Positions 38,481-51,369 of a DNA stretch of 64,000 nucleotides are shown here, in pieces. The stretch covers positions 1 through 64,000 of the forward strand of contig JABFSE010000021.1 in the NCBI GenBank assembly GCA_013140765.1, written 5' to 3'. The notes under the pieces are model-generated. The model worked only from the letters and a program-made list of their open reading frames with translations. It made no database searches and was not told the origin of the DNA. A program made the translations under genes and the position numbers. Position 1 is the stretch's first letter. Each line of letters opens with the position of its first letter. The DNA comes from Sulfuriferula sp. (GTDB taxonomy: Bacteria > Pseudomonadota > Gammaproteobacteria > Burkholderiales > Sulfuriferulaceae).

Positions 38481-39293
38481 TTAGGCAAAAATCGCATCAA
38501 TTGCGTGGTCTAGTGTGTCACGGATGTCTTTATCGTCAGTGATAGGGCGCACTAACGCCATGCGGCACGCATCACGCGCAGGAATGCCGCCGTTAATCAA
38601 TGCCGCCGCGTAAACTAGCAAGCGAGTAGAAATGCCTTCGTCCAGGCCGTGACCCTTGAGTTTGCGTGCGGTTTCAGCAATACGGACTAATTTATCTGCG
38701 ATGTCCATGCTAATGCTGGCTTCTTTGCTGACAATTTCAGTTTCGACTGAGCACAGCGGGTAATCAAATTCCATCGCGGCAAAGCGTTGTTTAGTGGATT
38801 GTTTCAAATCTTTCATCAGGCTTTGGTAGCCTGGGTTGTAAGAAATTACTAATTGAAAATCAGGATGCGCGACGACTAGCTCGCCTTTTTTGTCCAGCGG
38901 CAAAGTACGGCGATGATCGGTGAGTGGGTGGATAACTACGGTAGTATCTTGACGCGCTTCGACGACTTCATCCAAATAGCAAATCGCACCGTGACGGGCG
39001 GCAAGGGTGAGCGGACCATCAACCCAGCGCGTGCCATTGGCATCGAGTAAATAACGACCGACCAAATCGCTGGCAGTCATGTCTTCGTTACAGGCAACGG
39101 TGATTAAAGGCTTGTTTAATTTCCATGCCATATACTCAACAAAACGCGATTTGCCGCAGCCTGTAGGCCCTTTGACCATCACAGGTAAACGCGCGTTGTA
39201 GGCGGCTTCATACAGAGTAACTTCGTTGTTTTGTGCTTGATAGTAAGGCTGTTCGGTGATTTGGTATTGGGTGATGTCGAATTGGGTAGTCAT
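38481..39293 (-). CDS. cbbQ: RuBisCO activase AAA+ subunit CbbQ
   Basis: MoxR-type AAA+ ATPase that forms the hexameric motor of the CbbQO activase. The 270 residues have Walker A GPTGCGKS (about 41-48), Walker B ICYLDEV, the sensor-1 region VISYNPGYQ, and the arginine-finger KQRF segment. It is close to NorQ but lies directly downstream of cbbM, so CbbQ is the better name. A terminator hairpin separates it from cbbM, so its expression may be lower than that of RuBisCO. Confidence 0.94.
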   Translation of the reverse strand: MTTQFDITQYQITEQPYYQAQNNEVTLYEAAYNARLPVMVKGPTGCGKSRFVEYMAWKLNKPLITVACNEDMTASDLVGRYLLDANGTRWVDGPLTLAARHGAICYLDEVVEARQDTTVVIHPLTDHRRTLPLDKKGELVVAHPDFQLVISYNPGYQSLMKDLKQSTKQRFAAMEFDYPLCSVETEIVSKEASISMDIADKLVRIAETARKLKGHGLDEGISTRLLVYAAALINGGIPARDACRMALVRPITDDKDIRDTLDHAIDAIFA

Positions 39294-39357
39294 TTTAGTC
39301 TCGCTGTATAGTGTGGATTATTCCACTAGGTTTTGCGGTGAAAACATACTGGAATAA

Positions 39358-39386
39358 AAAAGCCCCTGAAAATCCCAGGGGCTTTT
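39358..39386 (-). terminator. terminator hairpin between cbbM and cbbQ
   Basis: On the minus strand an 11-bp stem (AAAAGCCCCTG with CAGGGGCTTTT) is followed by a T run. It lies downstream of cbbM and upstream of cbbQ, and would limit read-through into the activase genes. Confidence 0.85.
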
Positions 39387-39388
39387 AA

Positions 39389-39427
39389 CGTACCGCCGCC
39401 CTAGAGCGGCAGTTTGCCTGGGGTACG
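39389..39427 (-). promoter_or_regulatory. structured cbbM 3' untranslated region
   Basis: Between the cbbM stop and its terminator, CGTACC pairs with GGTACG (39389-39394 with 39422-39427), enclosing a GCCGC/GCGGC hairpin (39395-39410). Such a stem may protect the mRNA's 3' end; that role is inferred. Confidence 0.4.
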
Positions 39428-39429
39428 GA

Positions 39430-40809
39430 TTACTTGTGTACGCCCAGTTTTTCACGCCAACCTGGGTAGATCTTGTCAGCATCGCCTGGGAATGACTCGA
39501 ATGCGCGAGCGAATTCTTTGTGTTCTTTAGCGAACTCAATAGGATCAGCCCCTGCTTTCCAGCATTCGTAAGATTGGCGTAGTGAAATCGCACCCGCAGC
39601 TGGGCTGTCGATGTGACCGTAAGCACCGCCGCCTGATGTATTGATAACGTTACCGTGACCCAAGTTCTCAAAGAAGCCTGGCAAACGCAATGCGTTCATA
39701 CCACCTGAGATGATAGGTGTGGTAGGTTTCATGCCGTACCATTTTTGGAAGTAAACAGGACCTTGTGCTTCATCACGTTCGATCATGTAAGCGATGTTTT
39801 TATCTGAGTTTTCACCTTCCATTTTGCCGTATCCCATCGTGCCTACGTGGATACCTGAAGCACCTTGTAAACGTGAGATTTTAGCCAATACAAATGCGGT
39901 ATAACCACGTTTAGCTGAAGGCGATGTAATCATGCCGTGACCAGCGCGGTGGTAGTGCAAGTATTGGTTAGGGTATTGACGACGAGCAGTGGTAATCATG
40001 CCTGGGCCGCCAACGAAACCATCAACCAAGAATGCGACTTTGTCAGCATCTGGTCCGAATGTTTCAAGGATGAAGTCAGCACGAGCACACATTTCGTAGT
40101 GGTCATCCGCCGTGATGTTGGCAGAGAACAATTTAGCTTGACCTGTTTCGTCTTGAGCGCGTTTCATTGCATCAGCAACTAAAGGAATTACTTTTTTGGC
40201 TGGGCAGAAAGTTTGGTTACCTTGTGGCTCATCGTTCTTGATGAAGTCACCACCTAACCAGAACTGGTAAGCAGCGGCCGCAAATGGCTCAGGACGCAAG
40301 CCTAATTTAGGCTTGATAATTGTACCAGCAATGTAGCCACCGTTTTCTATTGGGCGACCCAAGATGCGCCACATATCGCTGATGTCTTTAGAAGGACCAT
40401 CAAACAATTGGATAGCGCGTTCTGGTACATAGAAATCGTGGATTTTAGCGTGTTTAATATCGCCCATGCCCTGGTTGTTACCGATAATCAATGTCAATAC
40501 TGACACGATCATCATGCGACCGTCGGTGATGTTACGATCGAACAACTCCATAGGATATGCAATACGCATATCTTCAGTTGCTTCGTCGATGTAGTAAACC
40601 AAAGCGTCAACGCCTTTGGTGAAATCGTCAGTAGTAGAAACTTCAACGTTAGTACCTGTTGAAGATTCAGCAGCAAAGTGTGCAGCAGCTTCTAAGTAAC
40701 CGTGACCTGGGTTAGGGCACATTTTGTAAGCAACTAAAATGTGCTTGCCAGCTTTAATTAAATCTTCTTCTTTCAGACTAAGGTCTGAATAACGTGCCGA
40801 TTGATCCAT
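39430..40809 (-). CDS. cbbM: ribulose-1,5-bisphosphate carboxylase/oxygenase, form II
   Basis: Fixes CO2 onto ribulose 1,5-bisphosphate in the Calvin cycle. The 459-residue length and the opening [18 protein letters not shown] are those of form II (CbbM), which needs no small subunit. The carbamylated-lysine motif [14 protein letters not shown] is intact, as are [14 protein letters not shown] and [11 protein letters not shown] (loop 6 lysine). No cbbL/cbbS or CbbR regulator gene is present in the window. A form II enzyme has poor CO2/O2 specificity and suits low-oxygen or CO2-rich settings. Confidence 0.99.
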   Translation of the reverse strand: MDQSARYSDLSLKEEDLIKAGKHILVAYKMCPNPGHGYLEAAAHFAAESSTGTNVEVSTTDDFTKGVDALVYYIDEATEDMRIAYPMELFDRNITDGRMMIVSVLTLIIGNNQGMGDIKHAKIHDFYVPERAIQLFDGPSKDISDMWRILGRPIENGGYIAGTIIKPKLGLRPEPFAAAAYQFWLGGDFIKNDEPQGNQTFCPAKKVIPLVADAMKRAQDETGQAKLFSANITADDHYEMCARADFILETFGPDADKVAFLVDGFVGGPGMITTARRQYPNQYLHYHRAGHGMITSPSAKRGYTAFVLAKISRLQGASGIHVGTMGYGKMEGENSDKNIAYMIERDEAQGPVYFQKWYGMKPTTPIISGGMNALRLPGFFENLGHGNVINTSGGGAYGHIDSPAAGAISLRQSYECWKAGADPIEFAKEHKEFARAFESFPGDADKIYPGWREKLGVHK

Positions 40810-40948
40810 ATCATAACTCCAGTGATTGTGAGGGCCTACCTAGGTTGCGTGGTGATGTTGCAACCCATGAACAGCACTATACATATCAAAAAGTATAAGA
40901 TATATTCAATTATTATTGTTGTTTTGATAAGTAAATGCTTATGTATTT
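40810..40948 (-). promoter_or_regulatory. cbbM upstream region
   Basis: An AT-rich stretch between cbbM and yggU that must hold the cbbM promoter. TATCAAAA at 40884-40891 is mirrored by TTTTGATA at 40922-40929, an eight-base inverted repeat 30 bases apart, which would fit a LysR-type (CbbR) or other regulator site. I cannot pick the -10 and -35 boxes with confidence. Confidence 0.35.
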
Positions 40949-41251
40949 TTAACTTTTATGTATGCTGTTGGACGTAATAATGCTGGGGAGCTTTTTAGGG
41001 GATTTAATACGGAGTTGTTTGTTGATATTCATCTGACCGAATACCACTTCAATATCTTTCACGCTGACATCGAATTGTTTAGCGAGAAAGCGCACCATGT
41101 GGTCGGTGGCTTTGCCGTTGGTGGGTTCTGCGGTGACGCTGATTTTGAGCTGATTGCCTTTGGGTTTGCCGATTTTATCTTGCTTGGCACTGGGCGTGCC
41201 GAGTACGTTGAGGACGAGCACGTCGCCCTCCCAGTAATAAAAACTACTCAC
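40949..41251 (-). CDS. yggU: YggU/UPF0235 (DUF167) family protein
   Basis: A 100-residue protein of the DUF167 family; the fold has the basic, strand-rich core with [23 protein letters not shown] and the LAKQFDVS segment. Its function is unknown. The start is GTG at 41251 on the minus strand, giving [10 protein letters not shown]; it overlaps the ispH stop by eight bases, so it is translated as the last gene of the ileS-lspA-fkpB-ispH run. It is somewhat longer at the C-terminus than most homologues. Confidence 0.88.
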   Translation of the reverse strand: MSSFYYWEGDVLVLNVLGTPSAKQDKIGKPKGNQLKISVTAEPTNGKATDHMVRFLAKQFDVSVKDIEVVFGQMNINKQLRIKSPKKLPSIITSNSIHKS

Positions 41252-42176
41252 TTAAGGTTTTGGGGATGGGGAAGGTGACGTTTTCGATGATGCCGTTAAG
41301 CTCGGTGACTTCGCGTGCGCCGTATTGCTGTAGTTGGGTGATGACTTCTTGCACTAAAACCTCAGGGGCGGATGCGCCTGCTGTTACGCCTATGTTGGTT
41401 TTACCCGTGAGCCAAGCGGCTTGTAACTGACTGGCGTTATCAATCATGTATGCTTCCACGCCTAAATTTTGCGCCACTTCGCGCAGACGATTGGAGTTAG
41501 AGCTGTTAGGCGAGCCGACGACGATGACTAAGTCGCATTGTTGTGCCAAGGCTTTGACTGCGTCTTGGCGGTTTTGGGTGGCATAGCAAATATCGTCTTT
41601 TTTCGGACCGATAATGTTGGGGAAGCGTGCTTTGAGGGCGTTAATCACGCGCATGGCATCGTCAACTGATAATGTGGTTTGGGTGACGAACGCCAGTTTT
41701 TCTGCATCGGTGACGGTTAGTGTGGCGACATCTTCAGGCGTTTCTACTAAATACATGCCGCCGTTGCTTTGCCCCATCGTGCCTTCGACTTCAGGGTGGC
41801 CTTTGTGACCTATCATGATGATTTCCATGCCTTTGTCACGCATACGGGCGACTTCTAAATGGACTTTAGTGACTAGTGGGCAAGTTGCATCGAATACGGT
41901 CAAGCCGCGCGATTCGGCCTCGCGGCGCACGGCTTGCGATACGCCGTGTGCGCTGTAAATCAGGGTGTTGCCTGTGGGCACGTCGCTCAGGTCTTCAATA
42001 AAAATCGCGCCTTTGGCTTTGAGGTTTTCAACCACAAATTTATTGTGGACAACCTCATGACGCACGTAAATCGGTGCGCCGTAGCGTGTCAAGGCGCGTT
42101 CTACTATTTCGATAGCACGGTCAACACCAGCGCAAAAGCCGCGTGGGTTGGCGAGTTGTATGTTAATAATGCTCAT
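41244..42176 (-). CDS. ispH: 4-hydroxy-3-methylbut-2-enyl diphosphate reductase
   Basis: Last enzyme of the MEP pathway, giving IPP and DMAPP. The 310 residues carry the three [4Fe-4S] ligand cysteines: Cys15 in RGFCAGV, one in [10 protein letters not shown], and one in [11 protein letters not shown]; plus the active-site [10 protein letters not shown] and SAHGVS histidines. Length is standard. Four bases overlap fkpB (ATGA), and the lspA-fkpB-ispH order is the E. coli one. Confidence 0.98.
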   Translation of the reverse strand: MSIINIQLANPRGFCAGVDRAIEIVERALTRYGAPIYVRHEVVHNKFVVENLKAKGAIFIEDLSDVPTGNTLIYSAHGVSQAVRREAESRGLTVFDATCPLVTKVHLEVARMRDKGMEIIMIGHKGHPEVEGTMGQSNGGMYLVETPEDVATLTVTDAEKLAFVTQTTLSVDDAMRVINALKARFPNIIGPKKDDICYATQNRQDAVKALAQQCDLVIVVGSPNSSNSNRLREVAQNLGVEAYMIDNASQLQAAWLTGKTNIGVTAGASAPEVLVQEVITQLQQYGAREVTELNGIIENVTFPIPKTLSE

Positions 42177-42613
42177 GATGTTCTGCCGTGTATGGTGATG
42201 ACTTCAACTTCAAATTCTACCGTTTTTCCTGCCAATATGTGATTAAAATCAATTGTTACATCATGTTCTTCTATGCGGGCAATATAGCCACCCAAGGTGT
42301 CGCCGTCGGGTAATTCAAATTCTATGTAGTTGCCAACCACAGGCGGCGCATCGTGAAACTCGTCTATGGGCACGTTTTGTAGTAGTTGTGCGTCGTGCTC
42401 ACCGTAAGCTAAATCGGGCGTGAGTATGAATACATGACGTTCATTGAGTGCTAGGTCGATAAGCCAGCGTTCTATTTTCGGCTCTAACGTGCTGTCACCT
42501 ATGATAAAAGTGAGCGGCTCATCGTTGAAGGTGCTGTCTATGTTTGCCCCGCCTTGCGTGCGTATAGCGAAATGCAGGGTGATTTTGTCGTGGTCTTGTA
42601 CGCGTAAGCTCAT
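42173..42613 (-). CDS. fkpB: FKBP-type peptidyl-prolyl isomerase (FkpB/SlpA)
   Basis: A small SlyD-like prolyl isomerase of 146 residues. The FKBP strands at both ends (LHFAIRT and [12 protein letters not shown]) flank an insert-in-flap domain (about 65-125); PDLAYGEHD and [15 protein letters not shown] match the family. It lacks the His-rich C-terminal tail of SlyD, which, with the position between lspA and ispH, favours FkpB. It overlaps lspA and ispH by four bases each. Confidence 0.95.
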   Translation of the reverse strand: MSLRVQDHDKITLHFAIRTQGGANIDSTFNDEPLTFIIGDSTLEPKIERWLIDLALNERHVFILTPDLAYGEHDAQLLQNVPIDEFHDAPPVVGNYIEFELPDGDTLGGYIARIEEHDVTIDFNHILAGKTVEFEVEVITIHGRTS

Positions 42614-43071
42614 GGTTTTTTGAAACTATCCCAAATTAAGAATATCGCGCCTAAAGTAATAGCGGAGTCGGCAATGTTAAATGCGGGCCAGTAGTAGGTG
42701 TTGACATGGAATGATAAAAAGTCAACCACATAGCCGTGATTGATGCGGTCAATTAAGTTGCCTAATGCACCGCCTAAAATAAAACTCAGTGCGAGTTTGA
42801 AGGTGTTGCTACCTTGTGGTTTGCGTAGCAGGTAAATAATCACCGCGCTGGCAATGCTGGCGGTGGCGATAAAAAAACTTTGTTGCCAACCAGGCTGATC
42901 AGCAAATAAACTGAATGCCGCACCTGTGTTATGTGCACGTACTATGTCAAAAAAGCCAGTAACGCGGAGCAAATCACCCCACATAAAAATTTGCAGGATG
43001 ATGTATTTGCTAACTTGGTCGAGCGCGATGACGAGTGCGGCGACGATCAGCCCTTGTTTGAGTTTAGGCAT
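42610..43071 (-). CDS. lspA: lipoprotein signal peptidase
   Basis: Cleaves lipoprotein signal peptides in the inner membrane. The 153-residue protein has four membrane helices and the two catalytic aspartates, one in [10 protein letters not shown] and one in [11 protein letters not shown]. The ATG ending at 43071 overlaps the ileS stop by eight bases; an upstream TTG/GTG at 43095 is in frame but would extend the protein past the family start. GGAG lies 12 bases before the ATG, rather far. Confidence 0.96.
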   Translation of the reverse strand: MPKLKQGLIVAALVIALDQVSKYIILQIFMWGDLLRVTGFFDIVRAHNTGAAFSLFADQPGWQQSFFIATASIASAVIIYLLRKPQGSNTFKLALSFILGGALGNLIDRINHGYVVDFLSFHVNTYYWPAFNIADSAITLGAIFLIWDSFKKP

Positions 43072-45835
43072 GGTGTCTAGGTTCTCCTGCGCCAAATAAA
43101 TTGCTGTGACAACGTCCGCATAAGCTAGGATGTTCAGCTATCGCGCCTACGTCAGCGCGGTAATGCCAACAACGTTCGCATTTTTGGTGGGTGCTGGCAC
43201 GTGCAACGTAGCGTGGCGTGTCAGCCAAGTGCAACGTTGCGCTAGAGGTAATCATCGCTAAACGTAAATCATCACCCAATGTCGCTAAAGCCGCGTAATG
43301 GCTGGCATCTGTGTGTATTTCGATGTCAGCCTGTAATGATGAGCCTATTTCACCCGCTGCCCGTAATGGCTCTAAATCTTTGCGCACGTCAGCAAGCGTT
43401 TCGCGTATCAGCGTCCATTGCTCATTGAGTGCCACGGCATCGGCAGGCAGGGGAATATCGTGCCACAACTGTAAAAACACGCTGTCATGCGCATTGTTAC
43501 TCAATAGCATCCACACTTCTTCAGCGGTAAAACTCAAAAACGGTGCCATGATACGCGTGAGCGTGTGAGTGATGTGATGCAAGGCATGTTGTGCTGAACG
43601 TCGCGCAATGGAGTTAGGTGCGCTGGTGTAGAGGCGATCTTTGAGTATGTCTAAATAAAAGCCACCCAAGTCTTCTGAGCAAAAATGATGCAGCTTTTGA
43701 GTTATATGATGAAATTCATATTGTTCGTAATGCGCCAATATATCTTGTTGAAATGTATTGAGCATCACCATGGCGTAGCGGTCTATTGTTAGCCACTGGT
43801 CTATGGGTAACGGCTGTTGGTGCACGTCAAAATCGGCTAAATTGGCGAGCAAAAAGCGTAGCGTATTACGAATGCGACGATAGGATTCGACCACACGCTT
43901 GAGGATTTCATCAGAAATGGTCAGTTCGCCAGAATAATCTGTTGAGGCGGTCCATAGGCGCAAAATATCAGCACCGTAGTTATCCATGACTTTTTGTGGT
44001 GCGACCACATTGCCCTTGGATTTGCTCATTTTGTGACCATGACCATCGACCACAAAACCATGCGTCAACAATGCACGGTAAGGCGCGTGACCATCGGTGG
44101 CGCAACCTGTGAGCAAGCTCGACTGGAACCAGCCGCGATGCTGGTCTGAGCCTTCCAGATACAAATCAGCGGGATGCGCGAGTTCAGGGCGTTGTTTGAG
44201 TACGCAGGCGTGGGTGACCCCTGAATCAAACCACACGTCCAGCGTATCGGTGACTTTTTTGTAGTCTGCGGTGTCTGCGCCTAGTAGTTCAGCGGCTTCG
44301 AGTGAGAACCAAGCTTCTATGCCGATTTTTTCGACACGCAACGCAACCGTTTCGATAAATTCGGTCGTGCGTGGGTGTAGCTCGCCTGTTTCTTTGTGGA
44401 TAAACAATGGCATAGGTACGCCCCAGTTGCGCTGGCGGGATACACACCAGTCAGGGCGGTTTTTCATCATGCCTTCGAGTCGCGCACGTCCCCAAGCGGG
44501 GAAAAACGCGGTGTTTGCCACTGCCGCCGTGGCGTGGTCACGCAGGCGGGTGTTGCTGGCATCGGTTTTATCCATGCCGATAAACCACTGATGGGTGGCG
44601 CGGAAAATAATCGGCGTTTTATGCCGCCAGCAATGCGGATAGCTGTGCAGTAGTTTCACATTTGCCAGCAATAAATCGCGTTCGGCGAGTAAAACCAGCA
44701 CGGTTTTATTGCCTTCCCATACTGTTTGTCCAGCGACGAACGGAATGCTGGCGAAGAATTTACCGTCATCACTGACAGGGTTTTCTACTGGCAAATTGTA
44801 TTTCAGACCGATTTGATAATCGTCCACGCCATGCGCAGGAGCGGTGTGTACCAGCCCTGTGCCAGCTTCTGCGGTGACGTGTTCGCCACAGATAATGGGC
44901 ACGATGCGGTCTAAGAACGGGTGTTGCAAGCTGACGTGTTCCAACACACTGCCTGTGCATTGTCCGATGACTTCAACAGATTCAAAGCCGTAGCGTTTGA
45001 TTGCCGCTTCAGCCAAATCACGCGCTAGTATCAAGATGCCTTTAGGGGTGAGTATGCAGTCGTAAATAAAATCAGGATGCACGGATACCGCTTGGTTGGC
45101 AGGTAGCGTCCACGGTGTGGTGGTCCAGATAACCGCGTAAATCGGTTCATCCATCGCAGGCAAACCGAGTTTGGCGGCGAGTGTTGCGCTGTCTTTCACT
45201 TCAAATGCCACATCTATCGCGGCAGAGGTTTTGTCTTCGTATTCGACTTCGGCTTCAGCCAGTGCTGAACCGCAATCGACGCACCAATGCACGGGTTTTG
45301 CACCTTGGTAGAGGTAGCCGTTGGCGAGGATTTCGCCTAGTGTGCGCATGATGCCTGCTTCAAACGCGAAATCCATAGTGCGATAGGGATGATCCCAGTC
45401 ACCTAACACGCCTAAGCGAATAAAGTCGGCTTTTTGGCGTTCTATCTGGCTGGCGGCGTATTCGCGGCATAGTTCGCGGAACTGTGCGGCGGGGATGGCT
45501 TTGCCGTGCTGTTTTTCCACTTGTAGCTCGATAGGTAGGCCGTGGCAATCCCAGCCTGGCACGTAGGGCGCATCAAAACCTGACAGCGTTTTACTTTTGA
45601 TAATGATGTCTTTGAGGATTTTATTGACCGCGTGACCGATGTGAATATCGCCGTTGGCGTAGGGCGGGCCGTCATGCAATATAAACTTAGGGCGACCTGC
45701 TGCGTGCTGGCGGATTTTTTGGTAACGTTGTTGTTCTTGCCAAAAAGCTAACCATTTAGGTTCGCGTTTAGCAAGATCACCACGCATAGGGAACGGGGTG
45801 TCGGGAAGATTGAGCGTGTTTTTATAATCAGCCAT
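43064..45835 (-). CDS. ileS: isoleucyl-tRNA synthetase
   Basis: Charges tRNA-Ile and edits valine. The 923 residues show class I HIGH ([11 protein letters not shown]), the CP1 editing domain with TTPWTLPAN, the KMSKS loop (HKMSKSKGN), and a C-terminal zinc-binding segment (CERCWHY...CGRC). Length matches the bacterial eubacterial type. It sits four bases downstream of ribF and overlaps lspA; ribF-ileS-lspA is the classic arrangement. Confidence 0.98.
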   Translation of the reverse strand: MADYKNTLNLPDTPFPMRGDLAKREPKWLAFWQEQQRYQKIRQHAAGRPKFILHDGPPYANGDIHIGHAVNKILKDIIIKSKTLSGFDAPYVPGWDCHGLPIELQVEKQHGKAIPAAQFRELCREYAASQIERQKADFIRLGVLGDWDHPYRTMDFAFEAGIMRTLGEILANGYLYQGAKPVHWCVDCGSALAEAEVEYEDKTSAAIDVAFEVKDSATLAAKLGLPAMDEPIYAVIWTTTPWTLPANQAVSVHPDFIYDCILTPKGILILARDLAEAAIKRYGFESVEVIGQCTGSVLEHVSLQHPFLDRIVPIICGEHVTAEAGTGLVHTAPAHGVDDYQIGLKYNLPVENPVSDDGKFFASIPFVAGQTVWEGNKTVLVLLAERDLLLANVKLLHSYPHCWRHKTPIIFRATHQWFIGMDKTDASNTRLRDHATAAVANTAFFPAWGRARLEGMMKNRPDWCVSRQRNWGVPMPLFIHKETGELHPRTTEFIETVALRVEKIGIEAWFSLEAAELLGADTADYKKVTDTLDVWFDSGVTHACVLKQRPELAHPADLYLEGSDQHRGWFQSSLLTGCATDGHAPYRALLTHGFVVDGHGHKMSKSKGNVVAPQKVMDNYGADILRLWTASTDYSGELTISDEILKRVVESYRRIRNTLRFLLANLADFDVHQQPLPIDQWLTIDRYAMVMLNTFQQDILAHYEQYEFHHITQKLHHFCSEDLGGFYLDILKDRLYTSAPNSIARRSAQHALHHITHTLTRIMAPFLSFTAEEVWMLLSNNAHDSVFLQLWHDIPLPADAVALNEQWTLIRETLADVRKDLEPLRAAGEIGSSLQADIEIHTDASHYAALATLGDDLRLAMITSSATLHLADTPRYVARASTHQKCERCWHYRADVGAIAEHPSLCGRCHSNLFGAGEPRHHA

Positions 45836-45839
45836 ATAT

Positions 45840-46769
45840 TTATGTTAAACGTTGAAAGTAATCATGAGTTTGAGCGACATCAAGCGCGATTTGGTGCGTC
45901 AAAGTAGCAAGGTCAGGGTATTTTGCTTCATCACGTAGTTTAGCAAGAAAATCAACGTGGATGATGCGTCCGTATAAATTTCCTGTGAAATTGAGCAGGT
46001 GTATTTCCAGTAGTGGTTGTGCGCTGGTTTTAACCGTAGGACGCACGCCCAAGCTGGCAACGGCTGGCAATGCGTGTTCGGCTATGCCGTGGACTTCAAC
46101 CACAAATATCCCCGTAAGCGGCAGTTTATTGCGACGAATAGGGATATTGGCGGTGGGGAAGCCTAGCTCTCGACCTAATTTATCACCATGTGCGACGCGT
46201 CCGCTAATGCGATAAGGGCGACCTAGCAATTGTCTGGCTGTATCGAGCTCACCAGCCGCCAAGGTGGCGCGTATAGCGGTACTGGAAACACGGGTGGTGT
46301 GATGCGTGACGCTGTTCATGGCGGCTAATTCATAGCCATGTTGCGTGGATAGTTGTTGTAAAAGTTCAAAATTGCCGATGCGTTTTGCACCAAAGCGGAA
46401 ATCATCGCCTATTAGCAAGTAGCGTGTTTTTAGACCATCTATCAGTATTTGTTGGACGAATTGTTCAGCAGGCAAATGCGCTAAATGAATGTTGAAATGG
46501 CAAATGTGCGTGTGTTGTATGCCTGCCGCCGCGAGGCTCATGAGCTTGTCACGCAGGTTGGATAGGCGTGCGGGTGCTGTCGCTGGTGTAAATAACTCAC
46601 GCGGATGCGGTTCAAACGTCACCGCGCAGGGGGTTAATTGCCGTGCGTGCGCCACCGCTACCACTTGCTTTAACATGGCTAGGTGACCTAAATGCACGCC
46701 ATCAAAATTACCGATGGTGACGGCACTGGTATGGGTGACGTGAGGGTGATTGCCGTGAGTGATACGCAT
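45840..46769 (-). CDS. ribF: bifunctional riboflavin kinase/FAD synthetase
   Basis: Makes FMN and FAD. The 309-residue protein has an N-terminal nucleotidyltransferase domain ([12 protein letters not shown], about 18-29, and [10 protein letters not shown]) and a C-terminal riboflavin kinase domain (about 185-305, with [11 protein letters not shown] and LEIHLLNF). It is the upstream neighbour of ileS in this transcript, as in many proteobacteria. Confidence 0.96.
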   Translation of the reverse strand: MRITHGNHPHVTHTSAVTIGNFDGVHLGHLAMLKQVVAVAHARQLTPCAVTFEPHPRELFTPATAPARLSNLRDKLMSLAAAGIQHTHICHFNIHLAHLPAEQFVQQILIDGLKTRYLLIGDDFRFGAKRIGNFELLQQLSTQHGYELAAMNSVTHHTTRVSSTAIRATLAAGELDTARQLLGRPYRISGRVAHGDKLGRELGFPTANIPIRRNKLPLTGIFVVEVHGIAEHALPAVASLGVRPTVKTSAQPLLEIHLLNFTGNLYGRIIHVDFLAKLRDEAKYPDLATLTHQIALDVAQTHDYFQRLT

Positions 46770-46815
46770 AACTAGCTGTTAAATCAGATAATCGTCAATT
46801 TTAACCCAGAATGCC

Positions 46816-48351
46816 TTATGCCGCACGGCGGATAAACTGTTTTGCGTGTATGCCCAGCAAACGCAAGCTAATGAAGTACACGCCAGCACCCAGAGCGACT
46901 AAGCCAGTTAAGTGCAGTATGCGCTCATGAAAGCGGGTATGCAGCCATGTTTCCTGATTGCCCATGCCTAGCCACAGTGCTACTGCCATCATGACCGTGG
47001 CGAGGGTGATTTTTAGCATGAATAAATACCAGCCGTTTTGTGGTTGGAATATGCCTTGCGTGCGTAGTTTCCATAACAGCAAACTCGCATTCAAACACGC
47101 GCCCAGCCCAATAGCTAATGCCAGCCCAGCATGTTGCAGTTTCCACACAAATAGTAGATTCATGATTTGTGTCGCCACTAAGGTAATCAATGCGATTTTG
47201 ACGGGCGTTTTGATGTTTTGCCTAGCGTAAAAACCAGGGGCTAAAATTTTAATCATGATTAAACCGAGCAAACCCAAGCTATACGCAATGAGTGCTTGTT
47301 GCGTCATCAACACGTCGTGTATTTTGAAATTGCCATATAAAAACAGCGTGCTAATGAGCGGTACGGCAAGCACAGCTAAGGCGGCGGCGGCGGGCAGTGC
47401 CAACATCAGTGTTAGGCGCAAACCCCAGTCTAAGAGTTGTGAATACTGTTGGGTATCATTATCGGCGTAATGCTTAGACAAGCTAGGTAATAAAATTGTG
47501 CCCAATGCCACGCCTAACATGCCCGTGGGGAACTCCATTAACCTATCTGCGTAATACAGCCAGGAGACACTACCTGTGGCGAGGAATGAGGCAAATACGG
47601 TGTTAATCAACAATGAAATTTGGGCGATAGATACACCAAATACGGCAGGTCCCATGAGCTTCAATACGCGCCAAACTCCTTCATCATGCCAATTAAAACG
47701 AAAGCGGGGTAATAGACCTAATTTGTATAAAAATGGAATTTGCAGGGCTAATTGTAATATCCCACCCAGCGCCACGCCCCAAGCTAACGCCATGGCAGGT
47801 GGGTTGACGTGAGGTGCGAGGAGTAATGTCGTGGCTATCATCGCCACATTCAGCAACACGGGCGTGAACGCGGGCACGCCAAAACGGCTGTAAGTATTCA
47901 ATATGCCGCCTGCCAGCGACACCAGCGAAATCAGCAAAATATAAGGGAAAATAATCCGCAACATATCCACTGTGACAGCGAATTTATTAGGGTCATTCGC
48001 AAAGCCAGGTGCGCTGATGTAAACCACCGCAGGCGCGGCGAGTACGCCTATTAGCGTGACGATGACGAGGGCGATAAATAGAAATGTAGCAACGTGATCA
48101 ATAAGTAATTTGGTCTCATCATGCCCACGGCGGTTTTTGTATTCTGCCAGTATCGGCACAAAGGCTTGGGAAAACGCACCTTCGGCAAATAAGCGACGAA
48201 GTAAATTGGGGATTTTGAAAGCAATAAAAAACGCATCCGTATAAATACCCGCGCCAAAAGCACGCGCGATAATCGTGTCGCGCATAAAGCCTAATATGCG
48301 CGATAAAAAAGTCATACTGCTGATTTTAGCGAGGGTGTGGAGCAAGTTCAT
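46816..48351 (-). CDS. murJ: lipid II flippase MurJ
   Basis: Moves the peptidoglycan precursor lipid II across the inner membrane. The 511 residues form about 14 helices of the MOP superfamily; the opening MNLLHTLAKISSMTFLSRILGFMRDTIIARAFG and PNLLRRLFAEGAFSQAFVP are MurJ signatures, with the essential charged residues of the central cavity in these segments. It lies 46 bases upstream of ribF (in the coding direction) and may be co-transcribed. Confidence 0.96.
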   Translation of the reverse strand: MNLLHTLAKISSMTFLSRILGFMRDTIIARAFGAGIYTDAFFIAFKIPNLLRRLFAEGAFSQAFVPILAEYKNRRGHDETKLLIDHVATFLFIALVIVTLIGVLAAPAVVYISAPGFANDPNKFAVTVDMLRIIFPYILLISLVSLAGGILNTYSRFGVPAFTPVLLNVAMIATTLLLAPHVNPPAMALAWGVALGGILQLALQIPFLYKLGLLPRFRFNWHDEGVWRVLKLMGPAVFGVSIAQISLLINTVFASFLATGSVSWLYYADRLMEFPTGMLGVALGTILLPSLSKHYADNDTQQYSQLLDWGLRLTLMLALPAAAALAVLAVPLISTLFLYGNFKIHDVLMTQQALIAYSLGLLGLIMIKILAPGFYARQNIKTPVKIALITLVATQIMNLLFVWKLQHAGLALAIGLGACLNASLLLWKLRTQGIFQPQNGWYLFMLKITLATVMMAVALWLGMGNQETWLHTRFHERILHLTGLVALGAGVYFISLRLLGIHAKQFIRRAA

Positions 48352-48375
48352 TATGTGTTTTCCTGTGCGCTAACT

Positions 48376-49025
48376 TCAAATCAGGCTGGCGACGATGTTA
48401 ATGCTCAATGCGAGTACGCCCATGTTAAAGGCAAATGAGAGCAAGCTGTGTACTAAAGTGATGCGGCGCATGATGCGGGAGGTGATGGTGACATCGGAAA
48501 CCTGCGAGGTCATGCCGATGACGAATGCGTAATAGGCGAAATCAAAATAATCAGGTTGCGCACTGCCTGGAAAATTGAGCCCGCCCAGTATTTTGGTGTG
48601 CTTGCCGCCGCCGCTGACGTAGTAGCGATGGGCATAATGGAAAGTGTAGCGGGTGTGTATGAGTAGCCATGAAGTCACTAGGGCAATGATGGATAGGGCG
48701 ATGTGTAGGGCTTTCTCAATACCGCTGACATGGCTATTGAGCTTGAATAAAAAGGTTAATGCCAGCAAGCTGACCAATGCCGCCAGCGTCACCAGCGTGA
48801 GTATGCTGGTACTGCTTTGGCGATTATTGAGCGTGCTATTGCGCGTGGCGCTGGCATCTGCGCCTGACATCGTGAGCCAACTTAGTAATATGCTGACCGT
48901 TGCGGATAGATCCCAGCTGGCGATGATGCGAGTCTCGATGGGTAAGCTATCAGGTAACACGATAAATAAGCACAAGCCTGCTAAAAAATCGATAAGCAGG
49001 CGTTGTGAGCCACTTAAATTACGCA

Positions 49026-49026
<1 letters not shown>
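48376..49026 (-). CDS. DUF1345 membrane protein
   Basis: A 216-residue membrane protein with about five hydrophobic segments and the DUF1345 signature region (LLIHTRYTFHYAHRYY, then YFDFAYYAFVIGMTSQVSDV). Its function is unknown. Its start overlaps the serS stop by one base (the TAATG-type junction), so it is coupled with serS; murJ follows 25 bases later. Confidence 0.85.
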
Positions 49027-51361
<2,335 letters not shown>

Positions 51362-51369
51362 CTATCGCC

